Shown here piece by piece: positions 17,173 to 25,331 of a stretch of 64,000 nt of DNA (the first letter of the stretch is position 1; every line of letters begins with the position of its first letter). Both the position numbers and the translations under genes were made by a program. Under the pieces are notes generated by a model that worked only from the letters and a program-made list of their open reading frames with translations, did no database searches and had not been told where the DNA came from. The DNA comes from CAVSDF01 sp963726715 (GTDB lineage Bacteria > Bacteroidota > Rhodothermia > Rhodothermales > BA12): positions 496,001 through 560,000 of the forward strand of contig CAVSDF010000010.1 in the NCBI GenBank assembly GCA_963726715.1, in the 5' to 3' direction.

Positions 17173-18072
17173 ATGCCCCTTCCCCTCTACGCCGCCACGC
17201 GCTACGTCGCGCCGCTCCGCGAGGGCGGGTCGCTGCCGGCGCTCGTCGACACCGACGCGGGCGGGCCGTTCGTCGTCAAGTTTCGCGGCGCCGGGCAGGG
17301 GCCGAAGGTGCTCGTCGCCGAGATCCTCGCGGGCGAGATCGCGCGCGCCGCCGGGCTGCCGGTGCCCGAGATCGCCGTCGTGACGGTCGATGCCGCGTTC
17401 GGGCGCACCGAGCGCGACCCGGAGATCCAGGACCTGCTGCGCGCGAGCGAGGGCCGAAACGTCGGCCTCGCCTTCCTGTCGCCCGCGCTCGCCTTCGACC
17501 CCGTCGCCACGCCCGAGATGGCGCCGCCCGACCTCGCCGCCGACATCGTCTGGCTCGACGCCTTCACCTTCAACATCGACCGCACCGCGCGCAACCCGAA
17601 CCTCGTCGTCGCCCCCGACCCGGTTCCGCTGGAGCGTCGCCCGACGGGCCGCCACGGCTGCCCGACCGGCCCGTCGCGGCTGTGGCTGATCGATCACGGC
17701 GTCGCCTTCTACTTCCACCACGACTGGTCCGGCATCGACCTCGCCGCCCGCGCGGCCTCGCCGTTTCCGCCGATCTCGCAGCACGTCCTCCTGCCGCTCG
17801 CCGGTCCGATGGCCGACGCGGATGCGCGGATGCGGGCGCGTCTTTCGCCGGAGCGCATCGACGCCGTCCTCGACCTCGTCCCCGACGACCTGCTGATGGC
17901 GACGTCCGGCGGACGGGCGCCGGATTTCGACACGCCCGGCGCGTTCCGCGACGCCTACCGCGCCATCCTCGTCCCCCGCCTCGCCGACACGGCGCCCTTC
18001 GTCGCCGCCGCCGAAACCGCCCGCATCGCTGCGCAGGCCGGGCCGACGCGCCCGCTCGCCTACCGCCGATGA
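17173..18072 (+). CDS. HipA-like kinase-fold protein
   Basis: 299 residues from ATG 17173. The HipA-type kinase landmarks are visible: FVVKFRG with Lys36, LVAEILAGEIARAAGLPVPE with Glu50/55, the catalytic loop FNIDRTARNPNLVV (Asp136, Asn141, Asn143) and the metal-binding LWLIDHGVAFYFHH (Asp174). The HipB-facing N-terminal domain of classic HipA is missing, so this is the short HipA-like kinase family. Its stop codon overlaps the start of a DUF3037 gene (ATGA), a pairing I recall from many genomes. True HipA phosphorylates glutamyl-tRNA synthetase. The target here is unknown, and toxin-antitoxin or regulatory roles are guesses. Confidence 0.82.
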   Translation: MPLPLYAATRYVAPLREGGSLPALVDTDAGGPFVVKFRGAGQGPKVLVAEILAGEIARAAGLPVPEIAVVTVDAAFGRTERDPEIQDLLRASEGRNVGLAFLSPALAFDPVATPEMAPPDLAADIVWLDAFTFNIDRTARNPNLVVAPDPVPLERRPTGRHGCPTGPSRLWLIDHGVAFYFHHDWSGIDLAARAASPFPPISQHVLLPLAGPMADADARMRARLSPERIDAVLDLVPDDLLMATSGGRAPDFDTPGAFRDAYRAILVPRLADTAPFVAAAETARIAAQAGPTRPLAYRR

Positions 18073-18506
18073 GCGCTCCGACGATTCCCGAGGCCCGTCC
18101 GCGCGTCGCCTACGACTACGCGCTCCTGCGCCTGCTGCCGCACGTCGGCGGCGAGACGGCGCTCACCGTCGGCGTCGTCCTCCACAGCCGGCAGGCGCGC
18201 GTGCTGCGCGTCTCGACGTGCCTCGACGAGGGCGTCGCCACGGCGCTCGCGGCGCACCTGCGGCCCGGCCTCGACCTCGCGCTCGTGCGCCGCTACCTCG
18301 ACGGCCTCGCCCGCGTGGCGAGCGGCGACGCTGATGCGGGCGTCATCGCCGCGCTCCCACCGTCCGAGCGCTTCCACTGGCTCACCGCCCCGCGCTCGAC
18401 CGTCGTGCAGCCCGGCCCCGTCCGCGGCGGCCTCGCTCCGGCAGACGACGTGGGGATGGCGGCGACGTTCGCAGCGCTGTGCCGGGAGGCGGGGATGGGG
18501 GGGTGA
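18069..18506 (+). CDS. DUF3037-family protein, partner of the HipA-like kinase
   Basis: 145 residues from ATG 18069, overlapping the kinase stop by four bases. It starts ARPRVAYDYALLRLLPHVGG and continues TALTVGVVLHSRQARVLRV, the recognisable DUF3037 opening, then has a helical middle (ALVRRYLDGLARVASGD) and STVVQPGPVRGGL, also family-like. No enzyme motif is seen. The tight overlap suggests that the two proteins act together, perhaps as kinase and modulator. Confidence 0.78.
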   Translation: MSAPTIPEARPRVAYDYALLRLLPHVGGETALTVGVVLHSRQARVLRVSTCLDEGVATALAAHLRPGLDLALVRRYLDGLARVASGDADAGVIAALPPSERFHWLTAPRSTVVQPGPVRGGLAPADDVGMAATFAALCREAGMGG

Positions 18507-18524
18507 CGGACGGCAGGCGCCTGT

Positions 18525-20346
18525 TCAATACCCCATCGCCACATTCTGCCCGCGGCGGTCGGCGCCGCCTTCGTAGACCCGGCCGCGCGTGGCGTCGCGG
18601 CGGGTGCCGACGCTCGACACGTCGGTGGCGGCGCGGGCCTCGTCGTAGCCGACGACGATGGCGTCGGCCTGGCCCCACGAGCCCGGTCCCTCGACCTTCC
18701 AGCCGCGGCGGATGAGCGCCGACCTGTGCGTCCATCGACACGGCGAAGCGCTCGAAGCGCATCACGTCGGGCAGCCACTGGTGGTGCACGCGCGGCGCGT
18801 CGACGGCCTGCTGCACGTCCATCCCGAAGTCGACGACGTTGAGGATGGTCTGGAAGACGGTCGTGATGATCGTCGAGCCGCCCGGCGTGCCGGTGACCAT
18901 GCGGAGGCGGCCCTGCGGGTCCTCGACGATCGTCGGCGTCATCGACGAGAGCATCCGCTTGCCGGGCGCGATCGCGTTGGCCTCGTTGCCGACGAGCCCG
19001 AACATGTTGGGGACGCCCGGCTTGGCCGAGAAGTCGTCCATCTCGTTGTTGAGGAAAAAGCCGCCGCCGTCGACGACGACGAGGCTGCCGAAGCCGCCGT
19101 TCAGCGTCGTCGTCACGCTGACGGCCTGGCCATCGCGATCGACGACCGAGTAGTGCGTCGTCTCGGTCGTCTCGCCCGCGAACGGGTCGCCGTGGCCGAG
19201 GGCGGCGCTCGTCGACACGCTGTCCGGGCGGAACGACGCCATCCGGGCGCGGAGGTAGGGGGCGGCGGTGAGCTCGCGCCATCGGCACGCGCACGACGTC
19301 GGGGTCGCCGAGGTACTCGGCGCGGTCGGCGTAGGCGCGGCGCATCGCCTCGCCCATCAGGTGGACGGTCGCCGAGGCGTTCCAGCCCATCGCGCGCAGG
19401 TCGTAGGGCTCGACCGAGCCGAGCAGTTGAAGGAGGGCCACGCCGCCCGACGACGGCGGCGCCATCGTGAGGATGCGGTGCCCGCGGTAGCGTCCCTCGA
19501 CGACCGGGCGCTCGACGGCGCGGTACCCGGCGAGGTCGGCGTGGGTGATGAGGCCGCCGTCGCGCCGCTGCTGGGCGACGAGCAGGTCGGCGGTCGCTCC
19601 GCGGTAGAAGCCGTCGGCGCCGGTCGCGGCGATGCGGCGGAGCACACGCGCGAGATCGGCCTGCACGAAGCGCTCGCCCTCGGCGTAGACGGTCGTCGAG
19701 TCGCGGCGCGTGAAGTAGCGGCGCGTCGACGGGAAGGCGCGGAAGGCGCGGCGGTAGCCGTTGAGCATCCCGGCGTCCTCGTGCGTGAGCGCGAAGCCCG
19801 GACGCGGCGAGGCGGATCGCGGGCGCCATGCACGCGGGCGAGCGGCAGGCGTCCGCCCTTGGCGTGGGCGGTGACGAGGCCCGCGACGGCGCCGGGAACG
19901 CCGCTCGCGAGGGCGCCGCGCTGGCTGCGGTCGGGCACGAAGTCGCCGTTGGCGTCGAGAAACATGTCGCGCGTGGCCGCTGCCGGGGCGGTCTCGCGGT
20001 AGTCGAACGAGGTCGCGGCGCCGTCGGGCTGGCGGACGACCATGAAGCCGCCGCCGCCGATGTTGCCCGCGACGGGGAAGACGACGGCGAGCGCGAACCC
20101 GGTCGCCACCGCCGCATCGACGGCGTTGCCGCCCGCGCGCAGCACCTCGACGCCCGCCTTCGACGCCTCGATGTGCGCCGAGACGACCATCCCGTTGCGC
20201 GCCCGCTCCGGCTGCCCGGACTCGCCCGGATGCCACAGCGACGCATCGACAGGCGCCGGATGCCGCGCGTGCGCCGTCGGCCCGGCAGGCGTGGCCGCCG
20301 CGACGACGGCGGCGATGAGCAGGAGCGGGGCGAAGCGGCGGCGCAT
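18525..20346 (-). CDS. ggt: Gamma-glutamyltransferase, frameshifted
   Basis: The start is ATG 20346, giving a signal peptide (MRRRFAPLLLIAAVVAAATP). The large-subunit motifs are HIEASKAGVEVLRAGGNAVD, NIGGGGFMVVR and DYRETAP. The small subunit begins at the catalytic threonine in ETTHYSVVDRDG (near 19160) and continues with LNNEMDDFSAKPG, MTPTIVE and GTPGGSTIITTVFQ. The end QNVAMGY is at 18525. GGT cleaves glutathione in the periplasm. Frame changes are needed near 19833, 19803, 19275 and 18718; the first two read as single added bases. It converges with the DUF3037 gene with 18 bases between them. Confidence 0.88.
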
Positions 20347-20370
20347 ATCGGTCTGGGGCTGAGATCCGTG

Positions 20371-20378
20371 CGAAGGTA
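20371..20378 (-). promoter_or_regulatory. Possible -7 element for ggt
   Basis: TACCTTCG on the minus strand, 25 bases before the ggt ATG, fits the TAnnTTnG pattern. Confidence 0.4.
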
Positions 20379-20559
20379 CTCCCGCCCCCGCACCTGCGCC
20401 GAGGCAACCGGTTCGAGCGGCCTCCTCCACCGATAGGATGGTCGATAGGCGCTACCGTAGCGGACGTACTTGCATATCCCGCACCCACACGCCCCCCGCA
20501 TCGTCAGCAACACCCGTCGATGCACGGCACACCGTCTCGTTGACGCACGGCGAGGAGGG

Positions 20560-20593
20560 CACCCTGTCAGGGTTCTTGGATGCTGACAGGGTG
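20560..20593. repeat. CTGTCAGG-family palindrome
   Basis: CACCCTGTCAG and CTGACAGGGTG pair perfectly (11 bp) across a 12-base loop. It is not next to a gene end. Confidence 0.6.
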
Positions 20594-20855
20594 CGCCGGA
20601 CCATAGGGGACACAGGGCAGGGTGACACGAGTGCGTCAGCGGGAGCGCGCAAGACACATCGGCGGATATCGTCCTCACGCTGTGCTGGAGGCCTCCAATC
20701 GGAGCAAATCAGGGCCTTGCGACGGCTCAGTCAACATATTATTCACAATTGGGTGAAAAGATTGTCCGGGTGGGGCACATAGGTGCGCGTAACTTCAAAA
20801 TCACCGTTGTAACCGGCAGCGGCTCGACATCCCCACCTCCAACACCCTGCGCGCC

Positions 20856-20963
20856 ATGATTCGCAGCACCGCCTCGTCGCCTGTTCACCGTGCCATCGGC
20901 ACGATGACGGTCGCCGCCGGAGTCGTCAGCGCATTGCTTGCCCTCGTGCTCGCCATCGTCTGA
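20856..20963 (+). CDS. Possible 35-residue membrane miniprotein
   Basis: ATG 20856 to TGA 20961-20963. After a short polar start (MIRSTASSPVHRAIG) it forms one hydrophobic helix (VAAGVVSALLALVLAIV). A 10-bp hairpin follows at 20985-21027. The coding evidence is only the hydrophobic profile and the terminator-like end; no family is recognised and no ribosome-binding site is visible. Confidence 0.35.
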   Translation: MIRSTASSPVHRAIGTMTVAAGVVSALLALVLAIV

Positions 20964-20984
20964 GACCTCCGTCGTTGTGACGCC

Positions 20985-21027
20985 GAACGCCCGCTCGATG
21001 CCCTTCCGGGGTGCCGCGCGGGCGTTC
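20985..21027 (+). terminator. Hairpin after the miniprotein frame
   Basis: GAACGCCCGC (20985-20994) pairs perfectly with GCGGGCGTTC (21018-21027). CGCTGTTTGG follows, so the T tract is weak. Confidence 0.5.
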
Positions 21028-21110
21028 CGCTGTTTGGAGAGCTCGAGGTCTGGCGATCCGGGAAGCGAGCTCGAGCTCATCTCTGCGCCCGTTCCTTCCG
21101 CTCATACCCG

Positions 21111-21551
21111 ATGAGCCTCTTCTATTGGATTTTGCTTGCTGGCACCATGCTCGCAGTAGCCTTCGGCGCGCTCGCGCTCCACGCGCTCGGAAGCGACGTG
21201 AACGCCTGCAGTGGCCTGGGCGGAGCACAATGCGTGGTACAGCCACCTGACAATCCTTCTGATCCTCTGGGCCTGTCGCGTCTCCTCGTGGCCGCTGTTC
21301 TGGACCGCCGAGTGTCGGCGTGGGCGCTGGTGCTTCCGCTCGTCCTCCTCATCTGCGTTCCGATCGCCGCCGAGATGGTCGTGCTCGGCCCGGGAATCGC
21401 GTTCGCGAAGACCCACGGTCTCTGGGAAGGCGACCTCTTGCTTTTTAGTGGCATCGTCCTCACAGTCATCTTGTCGCCGTACGGCGTCTTCCTGACGCTC
21501 ATCGCTTGGCCTGTGCGCAGCCACCGTGACCTGTCAGGTCCCCGCACCTGA
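21111..21551 (+). CDS. Hypothetical membrane protein
   Basis: 146 residues with clear hydrophobic segments: FYWILLAGTMLAVAFGALAL at the start, ALVLPLVLLICVPIAAEMVV in the middle and LFSGIVLTVILSPYGVFLTL near the end. The stretch between about 32 and 65 (CVVQPPDNPSDPLGLSR) is polar. The alternative frame over the same bases reads NAWYSHLTILLILWACRVSS, which is hydrophobic, so two compensating frameshifts are possible. No family was recognised. The last codons lie in a CTGTCAGG palindrome. Confidence 0.5.
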   Translation: MSLFYWILLAGTMLAVAFGALALHALGSDVNACSGLGGAQCVVQPPDNPSDPLGLSRLLVAAVLDRRVSAWALVLPLVLLICVPIAAEMVVLGPGIAFAKTHGLWEGDLLLFSGIVLTVILSPYGVFLTLIAWPVRSHRDLSGPRT

Positions 21552-21556
21552 CCGGT
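21529..21556. repeat. CTGTCAGG-family palindrome overlapping an ORF end
   Basis: ACCTGTCAGGT and ACCTGACCGGT face each other across CCCCGC, with one mismatched pair. The copy at 38181-38208 has the same CCCCGC loop, so the two are related beyond the stem. It encodes the last residues (DLSGPRT) of the membrane-protein frame. Confidence 0.65.
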
Positions 21557-21572
21557 TCGGCGCATCGCCCCC

Positions 21573-21606
21573 TCACCAACACACCACCTCACAACCCCAC
21601 CCCCAT
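21573..21606 (+). repeat. C/A-rich leader tract before ilvA
   Basis: A tract of CACCAACAC, CACCACC and TCACAACCCC units upstream of the threonine dehydratase, like the tracts before several other genes. Confidence 0.45.
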
Positions 21607-21609
21607 CAG

Positions 21610-21617
21610 TACCTTCC
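21610..21617 (+). promoter_or_regulatory. Possible -7 element for ilvA
   Basis: TACCTTCC, 34 bases before GTG 21652, resembles TAnnTTnG at seven of eight positions and directly follows the C/A-rich tract. Confidence 0.35.
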
Positions 21618-21651
21618 GGAAGCGGTTCCTCCCCTGCCCGCTCCCCCGCCC

Positions 21652-22912
21652 GTGACCCCATCGCCTGACCCCGCCGCACCCCTCGTCACCCTCGACGACA
21701 TCGAGGCGGCGCGCGTCCGCATCGCCGGGGTGGCGCGCGTGACGCCGCTGCTGCCCGACGCGATGCTCGGCGCCAAGCACCGCGCGACCGTGCTCTTCAA
21801 AGCCGAGAACACGCAGGTCAGCGGCTCCTTCAAGGTGCGCGGCGCCTTCAACCGCATGGTCGACCTGACCGACGACGAGCGCGCGCGCGGCGTCGTCGCG
21901 CAGTCGGCGGGCAACCACGCGCAGGGTGTCGCCCTCGCCGCCCGGACGCTCGGCGTGCCTGCGGTCATCGTCATGCCCGAGCGCGCGCCGCTCACCAAAG
22001 TCACTGCCACGCGCCGACTCGGCGCCGAGGTCATCCTCCACGGCGCCACCTTCGACGATGCCTCGGAGCGTGTCGACGAACTGATCACCGAGCGCGGGCT
22101 GACGCTCGTCCACCCGTTCGACGACGCGCGCATCATCGCCGGGCAGGGCACGATCGGCCTCGAACTCTTCGACGCCTGCCCCGAGATCGACACCATCGTC
22201 GTGCCCATCGGCGGCGGCGGGCTCATCTCGGGGATTGCGATTGCCGCCAAGTCGCTGCGGCCCGGCGTGCGCATCGTCGGCGTGCAGGCGGCGGCGTGCG
22301 CCCCGGTCACGGCCTCGCTCGCGGCCGGACATCCCATCGTCGCCGATGGCGCGCGGACCATCGCCGACGGCATCGCGGTCAAGCGGCCCGGGCGGCTGAC
22401 GCTCCCCATCATCCGCGACTTCGTCGACGAGATCGTGACGGTGACCGAGGACGAGATCGCCATCGCCATCGCCTACCTGATCCAGACCTCGCGGCAGGTC
22501 GTCGAGGGCGCGGGCGCGGCGGGCGTGGCGGCGCTGCTCGCAGGCAAGATCGCCATCCGCGGAGGGCGAGACGCTGTGCGCGATCCTCTGCGGCGGCAAC
22601 GTCGACCCGACGCTGCTCGTGCGCGTGCTCGAACAGAACATGGTGCGGCAGGGGCGCTACCTGCTCTGCAAGACGACCATCGACGACCGCCCCGGCAACC
22701 TCGCGCCGCTGATCTCGGAGGTCGGGCGCGCGGGCGCCAACGTCGTCGACATCTTCCACCGGCGCGCGGCGTGGCTCGTGCCCGTCGACCGCGTCGGCCT
22801 CGAACTCGTGCTCGAAGTGCGCGACGAAGACCACGCGCAGTCGGTGATGGACCACCTCGCCGAGCACGGCTACCACATCGAGCGCGTCGGCGCAGGCGGC
22901 TGGCTGCGCTGA
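21652..22912 (+). CDS. ilvA: Threonine dehydratase with ACT domain, one frameshift
   Basis: The start is GTG 21652 (VTPSPDPAAPLVTLDDIEAA). The PLP lysine is Lys61 in VSGSFKVRGAFNRM. Other fold-type II landmarks are QSAGNHAQGVA, VPIGGGGLISGIA and VEGAGAAGVAAL. The frame breaks near 22562 and continues as ETLCAILCGGNVDPTLLVRV, then a single ACT domain (LCKTTIDDRPGNLAPLISEV) ending at GWLR. The break reads as one added G in GGAGGC. The enzyme converts threonine to 2-oxobutanoate, and ACT domains often bring allosteric control by amino acids. The single ACT layout is the short IlvA/TdcB-like type, so biosynthetic and catabolic roles are both possible. Confidence 0.9.
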
Positions 22913-22941
22913 CGCGGGACGACGGACGCCCCGAAACGCAA

Positions 22942-22974
22942 CCGTGCCCGACTCGCTTGCGCAGGTCGGGCACG
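22942..22974 (+). terminator. Bidirectional terminator-like hairpin after ilvA
   Basis: CCGTGCCCGAC and GTCGGGCACGG form a perfect 11-bp stem 30 bases past the ilvA stop. On the minus strand the stem is followed by TTGCGTTTCG, so it may also end the short minus-strand transcript that carries the 13-codon frame. Confidence 0.65.
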
Positions 22975-23010
22975 GTGCTGACATCGTCCGGCAGCCGGAC
23001 GTTCCAGTGC

Positions 23011-23052
23011 TTAGCGGGCCACGTGGGCGGCTGCCGTCATGCAATGAGACAT
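23011..23052 (-). CDS. Possible 13-residue peptide with a very strong ribosome-binding site
   Basis: ATG 23052 to TAA 23011-23013 encodes MSHCMTAAAHVAR. Two bases before the ATG lies AAGGAGGTGATCC, a full complement of the 16S rRNA 3' end. This is unlike every other gene here, none of which shows a clear Shine-Dalgarno sequence. A hairpin follows at 22942-22974. No larger gene follows on the minus strand, because ilvA runs the other way, so a leader-peptide role for a downstream gene is not supported. Function unknown. Confidence 0.45.
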   Translation of the reverse strand: MSHCMTAAAHVAR

Positions 23053-23054
23053 GT

Positions 23055-23067
23055 GGATCACCTCCTT
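23055..23067 (-). promoter_or_regulatory. Perfect 13-base Shine-Dalgarno sequence
   Basis: On the minus strand AAGGAGGTGATCC is the exact complement of the conserved 16S end GGATCACCTCCTT. The GGAGG core ends about nine bases from ATG 23052, an ideal spacing. On the plus strand the same bases look like a 16S 3' end, but no other rRNA sequence surrounds them. Confidence 0.6.
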
Positions 23068-23177
23068 GGTCAGGGCTTGAATCGAACACGGAAGAGGCGG
23101 CCCAGAATCGCCTCCCCCGCAGCAGGGCGGACGCGCGGAGCAGGCTCCGACGGTCCGGGCGCCGGGTGGCGCCGCGC

Positions 23178-25181
23178 TCAGGAATCGAGCGTGGAAGATG
23201 CGGTTCCCGGCTCTGTCGCCCCTATTTCGGCGCCGGATGTCGGCGTGGCAGATGCGTCGTTCCACCACGGCGCATCGGGGTCGAGCGGGCGGGCAGCGAG
23301 GACGGCGGCGTTGGCGCGGGCGGGCGATTCGCCAGCGGGCGGGCGCGGTGCGGATATGTGCGGCGACGGCGGCGAGGCGGCGAGGCGCAGGAGGTAGGCG
23401 GCGTAGGCGGCGGCGCCATACTGCGGGATGGCGTCGAGGCGGGCGGCGAGGGCGGCGTCTTCGGTGGCGACGGCGGCGCGGCGGATGGCGAGGCGCTCGG
23501 CGTCGCGTGCGAGGTCATCGGCGCGGTGGGCGCGCATCCGGTCGAGGCGGCGGATCTCGCCCTCGGCCAGTTCGGTCGGCAACCCATCGGCGTAGCGGAC
23601 GTCGAGGGACGCGCGCCAGGCGAGGACGCGGGCGCGGGCGCCGTCGGAGAGATCGGGCGCGCGGGCGACGCGCGGCGCCTCGACCTCCCACGCGGTGCGA
23701 ACGCCGACGTTTTTGAGGCGCACGACGATGCGCGGCGTGATCCGCTGCCCGTCGGTACCCACGAACGCCGTCGCCTCGTCGATGAAGTGGTGGCGCAAGC
23801 GGTCGTGGAGGGCCTCGCGGCGGAGTTCGGCGAGGCGCCGCGCCTGATGCGCCCCGGCATCGGAGAGGACGGCGGCGCGCTCGGCCTCAGCGGCGGCGAG
23901 GCGGTCGTCGAGCGCGGCGAGGTCGCCAGAGAGGCGGCGCCGCTCGGCCCCGACGCGGCGGCGGTGGCGGGCGAGGGGCAGGCGGCGCGCGCCGAAGAGG
24001 GCGGTTGCGGCGAAGACGGCGAGCGTCACGGCGGCGAGAACGGCTCCGACGGCTGGCGTCGTGGCGGTGCCGATGGCGGCGGCGGCGACGAGTGCGGCGG
24101 CGAGGACCGGGAGCGCGGCGGCTTCGGCGCGGCTCCGGCGGTGGGCGTGCGGACCGGAGCGGCGCTGCCGTGGCGCCTCGGGCGTGCGGCCCGCGGCGAG
24201 GTCGCCGAGAACACCGGCGAGCGGCGGGACACGGCGGAGCGGGCCGAAGGCGGCGGCGCGAAGGGCGGCGGCGAATGGCGCGAGAACGTCGTCGGCGGCG
24301 AGGGTGGCGACGAGCGGCGAGGCGTCGGGGTCGAGGAAATCGTCGGCGCGGAAGAGGAGGTTCTCGCCGCTGTCGTGGTCGTGCCAGAGCGCCGGGTGGC
24401 GTTCGAGGGCGCGGAGCGCGGTGTAGACGACGAGCGCGGGGAAGCGGTCGGGGTGCGCTGTCGCACGCTCTGCGGCGCGGTCGGGGTGCGCGTAGTTGCG
24501 GTGCCCGGCCTCGCTCGGCGGTGGCGCGCCCGGCACGACGACGGCGTCGAGATCGACGAGGCGGAAGGCGGGACGCGGGGCGTCCGCCGCGCGGGCTTCA
24601 CCCTTCGACAGGCTCAGGGCAGGAGGCTCAGCCACCGGGGCCTGGCTGGCGTTTGCCGTTCCGCCATCGCCCGGCGCCTTCGCATCGTCCTCCACGACGA
24701 GGATGTTGCCGTGCTGCAGGTCGCCGTGGGCGATGCCGGCGGCCTCCATTCGGGCGACGAGGTCGGCCCACGCGTCGGCGAGGGCGCGCATCCGCGCGGC
24801 GTCGGCGCGGTGGCGGGCGACGTAGGCGCCGAGCGGGAGGCCGTCCTGCCATGGCATCTTGACAAGCGGAGCGGCGCGCCCGTCGACGACGATTCCGGCC
24901 TCTTGCAGTTCGAACGGCACGATCTCGGGCACCGGATGCGCGCGCAGGCGGCGCGCGAGGGCGGCGTAGCGGGCACCGCGCGAGGCGTCAGCGTCGGTGA
25001 AGACCTTGACGGCCCACTCGCCCGACGGACCGGCGAGGCGGAAGACGGCGGCGAAGGCGCCGGTTCGGGCCCGCGGCAGGCCGAGCACATCGGTGTCGGG
25101 CGTCGCAGCGGCGAGGTCGGGGTCGCGGAACGCCGTCGCGGGAAACTGGACGGCCTCCTGGATCTGGCCGGGCGTGGGCAT
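23178..25181 (-). CDS. Protein kinase-helix-hairpin-helix membrane protein (COG4248-like)
   Basis: 667 residues from ATG 25181. The N-terminal half is a protein-kinase fold: GEWAVKVF (Lys59), GIAHGDLQHGNILVV (Asp154, Asn159) and FRLVDLDAVVV in place of DFG. Two membrane helices follow (about 365-410, LPVLAAALVAAAAIG), then a coiled coil (about 425-470). Next comes ITPRIVVRLKNVGVRTAWEV, a helix-hairpin-helix-like stretch, and IPQYGAAAYAAYLLR near the end. This order matches the kinase plus HhH proteins of COG4248, which usually sit with VWA and PP2C phosphatase genes; neither is here. Residues 187-194 read PALSLSKG, the translation of a dispersed DNA repeat inserted between the catalytic loop and the DFG-like site. 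Confidence 0.72.
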   Translation of the reverse strand: MPTPGQIQEAVQFPATAFRDPDLAAATPDTDVLGLPRARTGAFAAVFRLAGPSGEWAVKVFTDADASRGARYAALARRLRAHPVPEIVPFELQEAGIVVDGRAAPLVKMPWQDGLPLGAYVARHRADAARMRALADAWADLVARMEAAGIAHGDLQHGNILVVEDDAKAPGDGGTANASQAPVAEPPALSLSKGEARAADAPRPAFRLVDLDAVVVPGAPPPSEAGHRNYAHPDRAAERATAHPDRFPALVVYTALRALERHPALWHDHDSGENLLFRADDFLDPDASPLVATLAADDVLAPFAAALRAAAFGPLRRVPPLAGVLGDLAAGRTPEAPRQRRSGPHAHRRSRAEAAALPVLAAALVAAAAIGTATTPAVGAVLAAVTLAVFAATALFGARRLPLARHRRRVGAERRRLSGDLAALDDRLAAAEAERAAVLSDAGAHQARRLAELRREALHDRLRHHFIDEATAFVGTDGQRITPRIVVRLKNVGVRTAWEVEAPRVARAPDLSDGARARVLAWRASLDVRYADGLPTELAEGEIRRLDRMRAHRADDLARDAERLAIRRAAVATEDAALAARLDAIPQYGAAAYAAYLLRLAASPPSPHISAPRPPAGESPARANAAVLAARPLDPDAPWWNDASATPTSGAEIGATEPGTASSTLDS
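24599..24622. repeat. CCCTTCGACAGGCTCAGGG-type repeat inside a coding region
   Basis: CACCCTTCGACAGGCTCAGG on the plus strand is read on the minus strand as ALSLSKG within the kinase-HhH gene. The element keeps the frame. The same sequence type occurs outside genes at 17009-17098 and 33790-33810. Confidence 0.75.
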
Positions 25182-25331
25182 CGGGGAATCATCGGTCGAA
25201 CACGCGTAGCCCAACGCGCGCGAGCGCCGGAGCGTTCGGACGATGGACGACCGACGGACAGCAGACGGGTTCGCCCTCGCCCGATCTTCGCGTCCGGTGC
25301 CCACGTTGCACTGCCGCACGCCTCCGCCCCG

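Larger units (their letters stand above)
20347..20855. other. Intergenic region upstream of ggt
   Basis: About 500 bases with lower GC near 20700-20820 than the surroundings. It contains the ggt -7 element (20371-20378) and a CTGTCAGG palindrome (20560-20593). No protein-like reading frame was convincing apart from the 35-residue one that begins at 20856. Confidence 0.5.

Noticed and set aside
23011..23052. Leader peptide controlling ilvA
   Set aside because: The 13-codon frame is on the opposite strand and downstream of ilvA, so it cannot act as its leader.
23055..23067. GGATCACCTCCTT on the plus strand as the end of a 16S rRNA gene
   Set aside because: No other 16S sequence lies upstream of it; the 13 bases make more sense as a Shine-Dalgarno sequence on the minus strand.
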